Below are positions 62,395-64,000 of a stretch of 64,000 bases of DNA, piece after piece. Under the pieces are notes generated by a model. It was not told the origin of the DNA and did no database searches. It saw only the letters and a list, made by a program, of their open reading frames with translations. The DNA lies in NCBI GenBank assembly GCA_944548615.1, contig OX155980.1, positions 44,552,948-44,616,947 of the forward strand, in the 5' to 3' direction. The translations under genes and the position numbers were made by a program. This DNA is from Micropterix aruncella. Its lineage: Eukaryota > Arthropoda > Insecta > Lepidoptera > Micropterigidae. Positions within the stretch are counted from its first letter, which is position 1, and every line of letters begins with the position of its first letter.

Positions 62395-62600
62395 CGTTTC
62401 AAAATTTCCAAACCATATTTCAACCACTTGCTGGTATCCGATTGAGCTGAAATTTGGCATGCTTATGTAAGTAAGGTGACAATGCAATATTATTTTACCA
62501 TCGAGCTGATTTGATGATAGAGCCGGGATGCAGGTACTGGAACTCCCTGATGGAAAGTGCGAAGATAGTCGAGTTTGGGCTCGTTTGTGTTGTACATGGG
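62395..62600 (-). repeat. Interspersed repeat with CCAAATTTCAGCTC core
   Basis: On the minus strand: GGAGTTCCAGTACCTGCATC, CATCAAATCAGCTCGATGG, CACCTTACTTACATAAGCAT, GCCAAATTTCAGCTCAATCG and GATACCAGCAAGTGGTTGAA. It is noncoding and shares the core word with 8362 and 58732. It lies right after the exon C donor, in the intron. Confidence 0.6.
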
Positions 62601-62880
62601 TCATAAATAAAAAGAATACGAAAAAAATAAAAATGGACTTAACATAAGTTACCTCTAAGGTACAGAGATATATTCGTGTGTGCTATCATGGAAAAGCTGA
62701 GAATTCGCGTTATTTTTAAATATGACTTCCTTCGTGGTAGCAAAATCAATAATGCAGATAATGAAATTAACAGTTATAACAAGCACTATGAATGAACGCA
62801 CCGTGCGTTATTGGAGAGATCGCTTCGTTCTGGTAATTTTGACCTTAAGAACGAGCCCCGTGGATGACGGGTGTGCCCGT
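62596..62880 (+). mobile_element. Mariner 5' end and transposase N-terminus relic
   Basis: ATG at 62688 begins MEKLRIRVIFKYDFLRGSK, then after a deletion INNADNEIN. A frame-shifted NERTVRYW is followed by SGNFDLKNEPRG and a stop. This is a mariner transposase N-terminus. The upstream 90 bases (GTTACCTCTAAGGTACAGAG, TTCGTGTGTGCTATC) are inverted at 63417-63510, so two 5' ends face each other. Confidence 0.75.
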
Positions 62881-63299
62881 GCCACCGTAATAAGCTCGTT
62901 CTGTCCCCACTCCCTTCTTGCTGCTGTTTGCGAATGCTGCTTAATTTATAACTTATGCACTACCACCTGCCAAAATATGAATGTATTTTTTTTTCTATTC
63001 TTTTTATTATTATATATACATATTTTTTTTCTTTTTATTTTATTTTATATAATACGTATTGTAGCTATGTAATGAAATGTAATGTAAATACATGTATGTG
63101 TATGTAAATGTAAAATGTAAAAAAAAAGAAAAAAAATAATTATGAAACGAATAAATAAATGACTCCTTGGGGGATCGGATGGGGATAGAAGCCTCTGATC
63201 TTTGGATATACAATTAAGCTCGGGCAGAAAAGACGACTATAGTCGTTATAACTGCTCGGGTGGTGGATGGATTGGCTTCTGTCTCCATCCACCTCGTTG

Positions 63300-63510
63300 G
63301 AGTAAGAAAATGTTGATTTCATTATCTGCATTATTGATTTTGCATGTCGTCTTTGCTGCCTTGCTACCACGAAGGAACTCATATTTGAAAATAATACGAA
63401 TTCTCAGCTTTTCCATGATAGCACACACGAATATATTTCTGTACCTCAGAGGTAACTTACGTTAAGTCCATTTTTCTTTTTTTCCGTGTTTTACTTATTT
63501 ATGACCCATA
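63300..63510 (-). mobile_element. Second mariner 5' end, inverted
   Basis: On the minus strand, ATG at 63416 begins MEKLRIRIIFKYEFLRGSKA, then AKTTCKINNADNEINIF, more complete than the plus copy. The upstream sequence (ATGGGTCATAAATAA, GGACTTAACGTAAGTTACC) mirrors 62596-62687. It ends after about 38 residues; the remaining transposase is absent. Confidence 0.75.
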
Positions 63511-64000
63511 TGGTGGGTTCTACAGAGTTGCATAATACGAGATATCGCTAGTATTAAAAATTCATTGGCAGCCAGTTGGAATATATGTCAATACACTGTG
63601 TAGGTCCGAGGTAAGCAGATTTATGTCCCACTTAACAAGTCCTGATTAAAAAAAACAATATGTGACCTAACACAGGTTACATCTGAGGTACAGAATTGAG
63701 TTATAACAAAGGACTGAAACAGAAATGAATAACAGATTTTGCTTGAATTACATTTTTTTTGGATTTAGAATTCCTACTCAAACCATTATCCAAGTTCAAA
63801 ATTGGCCAGTGGCAATTTCAACTTGGTCAAATTGGCCAGTGGCAATTCAAAGATGGCAATTACAAGTATATAGGTTTAGTAATTTAATGTCATCTAGGTA
63901 TATAAAGGTAAAATAAAGAGTAATTTAAAAAAGATTAGATTGCTTTTTATTTTATGGAATACAAAATCTACATTATTCCACTAGGCAGGTATCCCTCGAA
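63511..64000. other. Repeat scraps, no gene
   Basis: 63663-63700 (TGACCTAACACAGGTTACAT, CTGAGGTACAGAATTGAG) is a third piece resembling the mariner 5' flank. AATTGGCCAGTGGCAATT is duplicated at about 63801 and 63830. Otherwise AT-rich. Confidence 0.5.

Overview
The window reads as AT-rich eukaryotic, most likely insect DNA. Lepidoptera is my best guess, from the Helitron ends (TC... to ...CGGGTCAGCTAGT), mariner and jockey/RTE-like relics, giant TA microsatellites and very sparse exons. This is inference, since no species-diagnostic gene is present. No operon, CRISPR array, rRNA or convincing tRNA gene was seen. Two 200-base N gaps (7244-7443 and 45262-45461) mark a draft assembly.

Host genes. 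Almost all of the window looks like intron or intergenic DNA. Four plus-strand exon candidates stand out: A at 4596-5382, D at 23607-23692, B at 48173-48343 and C at 62251-62324. A and C both end in a Lys-Ile-Pro-(AG) sequence at a phase-2 splice donor. B and D both begin with the single base needed to complete such a codon. The simplest reading is one plus-strand gene with very long introns, alternative 5' exons (A-containing and C) and possible alternative internal or terminal exons (B, D). I do not recognise the protein.

Mobile DNA by region. 0-8 kb: reverse-transcriptase scraps, a Helitron relic with Rep and helicase remains, a LINE 3' end and a composite satellite-like repeat. 10-16 kb: mariner relic, two LINE relics and a 646-bp SINE-like element with a 14-bp target duplication. 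17-18 kb: a MITE. 27-31.5 kb: a 4.5-kb DNA transposon with terminal inverted repeats and a five-exon, now broken, transposase-like gene. 33-36 kb: an inverted pair of a 390-bp repeat. 37.6-47.4 kb: a MITE, two Helitrons, LINE 3' ends, a TA tract and a foldback element. 49.1-60.7 kb: an 11.7-kb element with terminal inverted repeats that split an older LINE 3' end. It holds asymmetric tandem arrays, a 1.7-kb foldback, a decayed multi-exon gene, an endonuclease-like relic, TA tracts and a 120-bp minisatellite. 61-64 kb: a 5'-truncated RTE-like copy with target duplication, exon C and head-to-head mariner 5' ends.

The most unusual objects are the 11.7-kb element, whose exact insertion site is confirmed by an uninterrupted paralog inside the same window, the exon set sharing a KIP-phase-2 junction, and the Helitron-borne satellite family.
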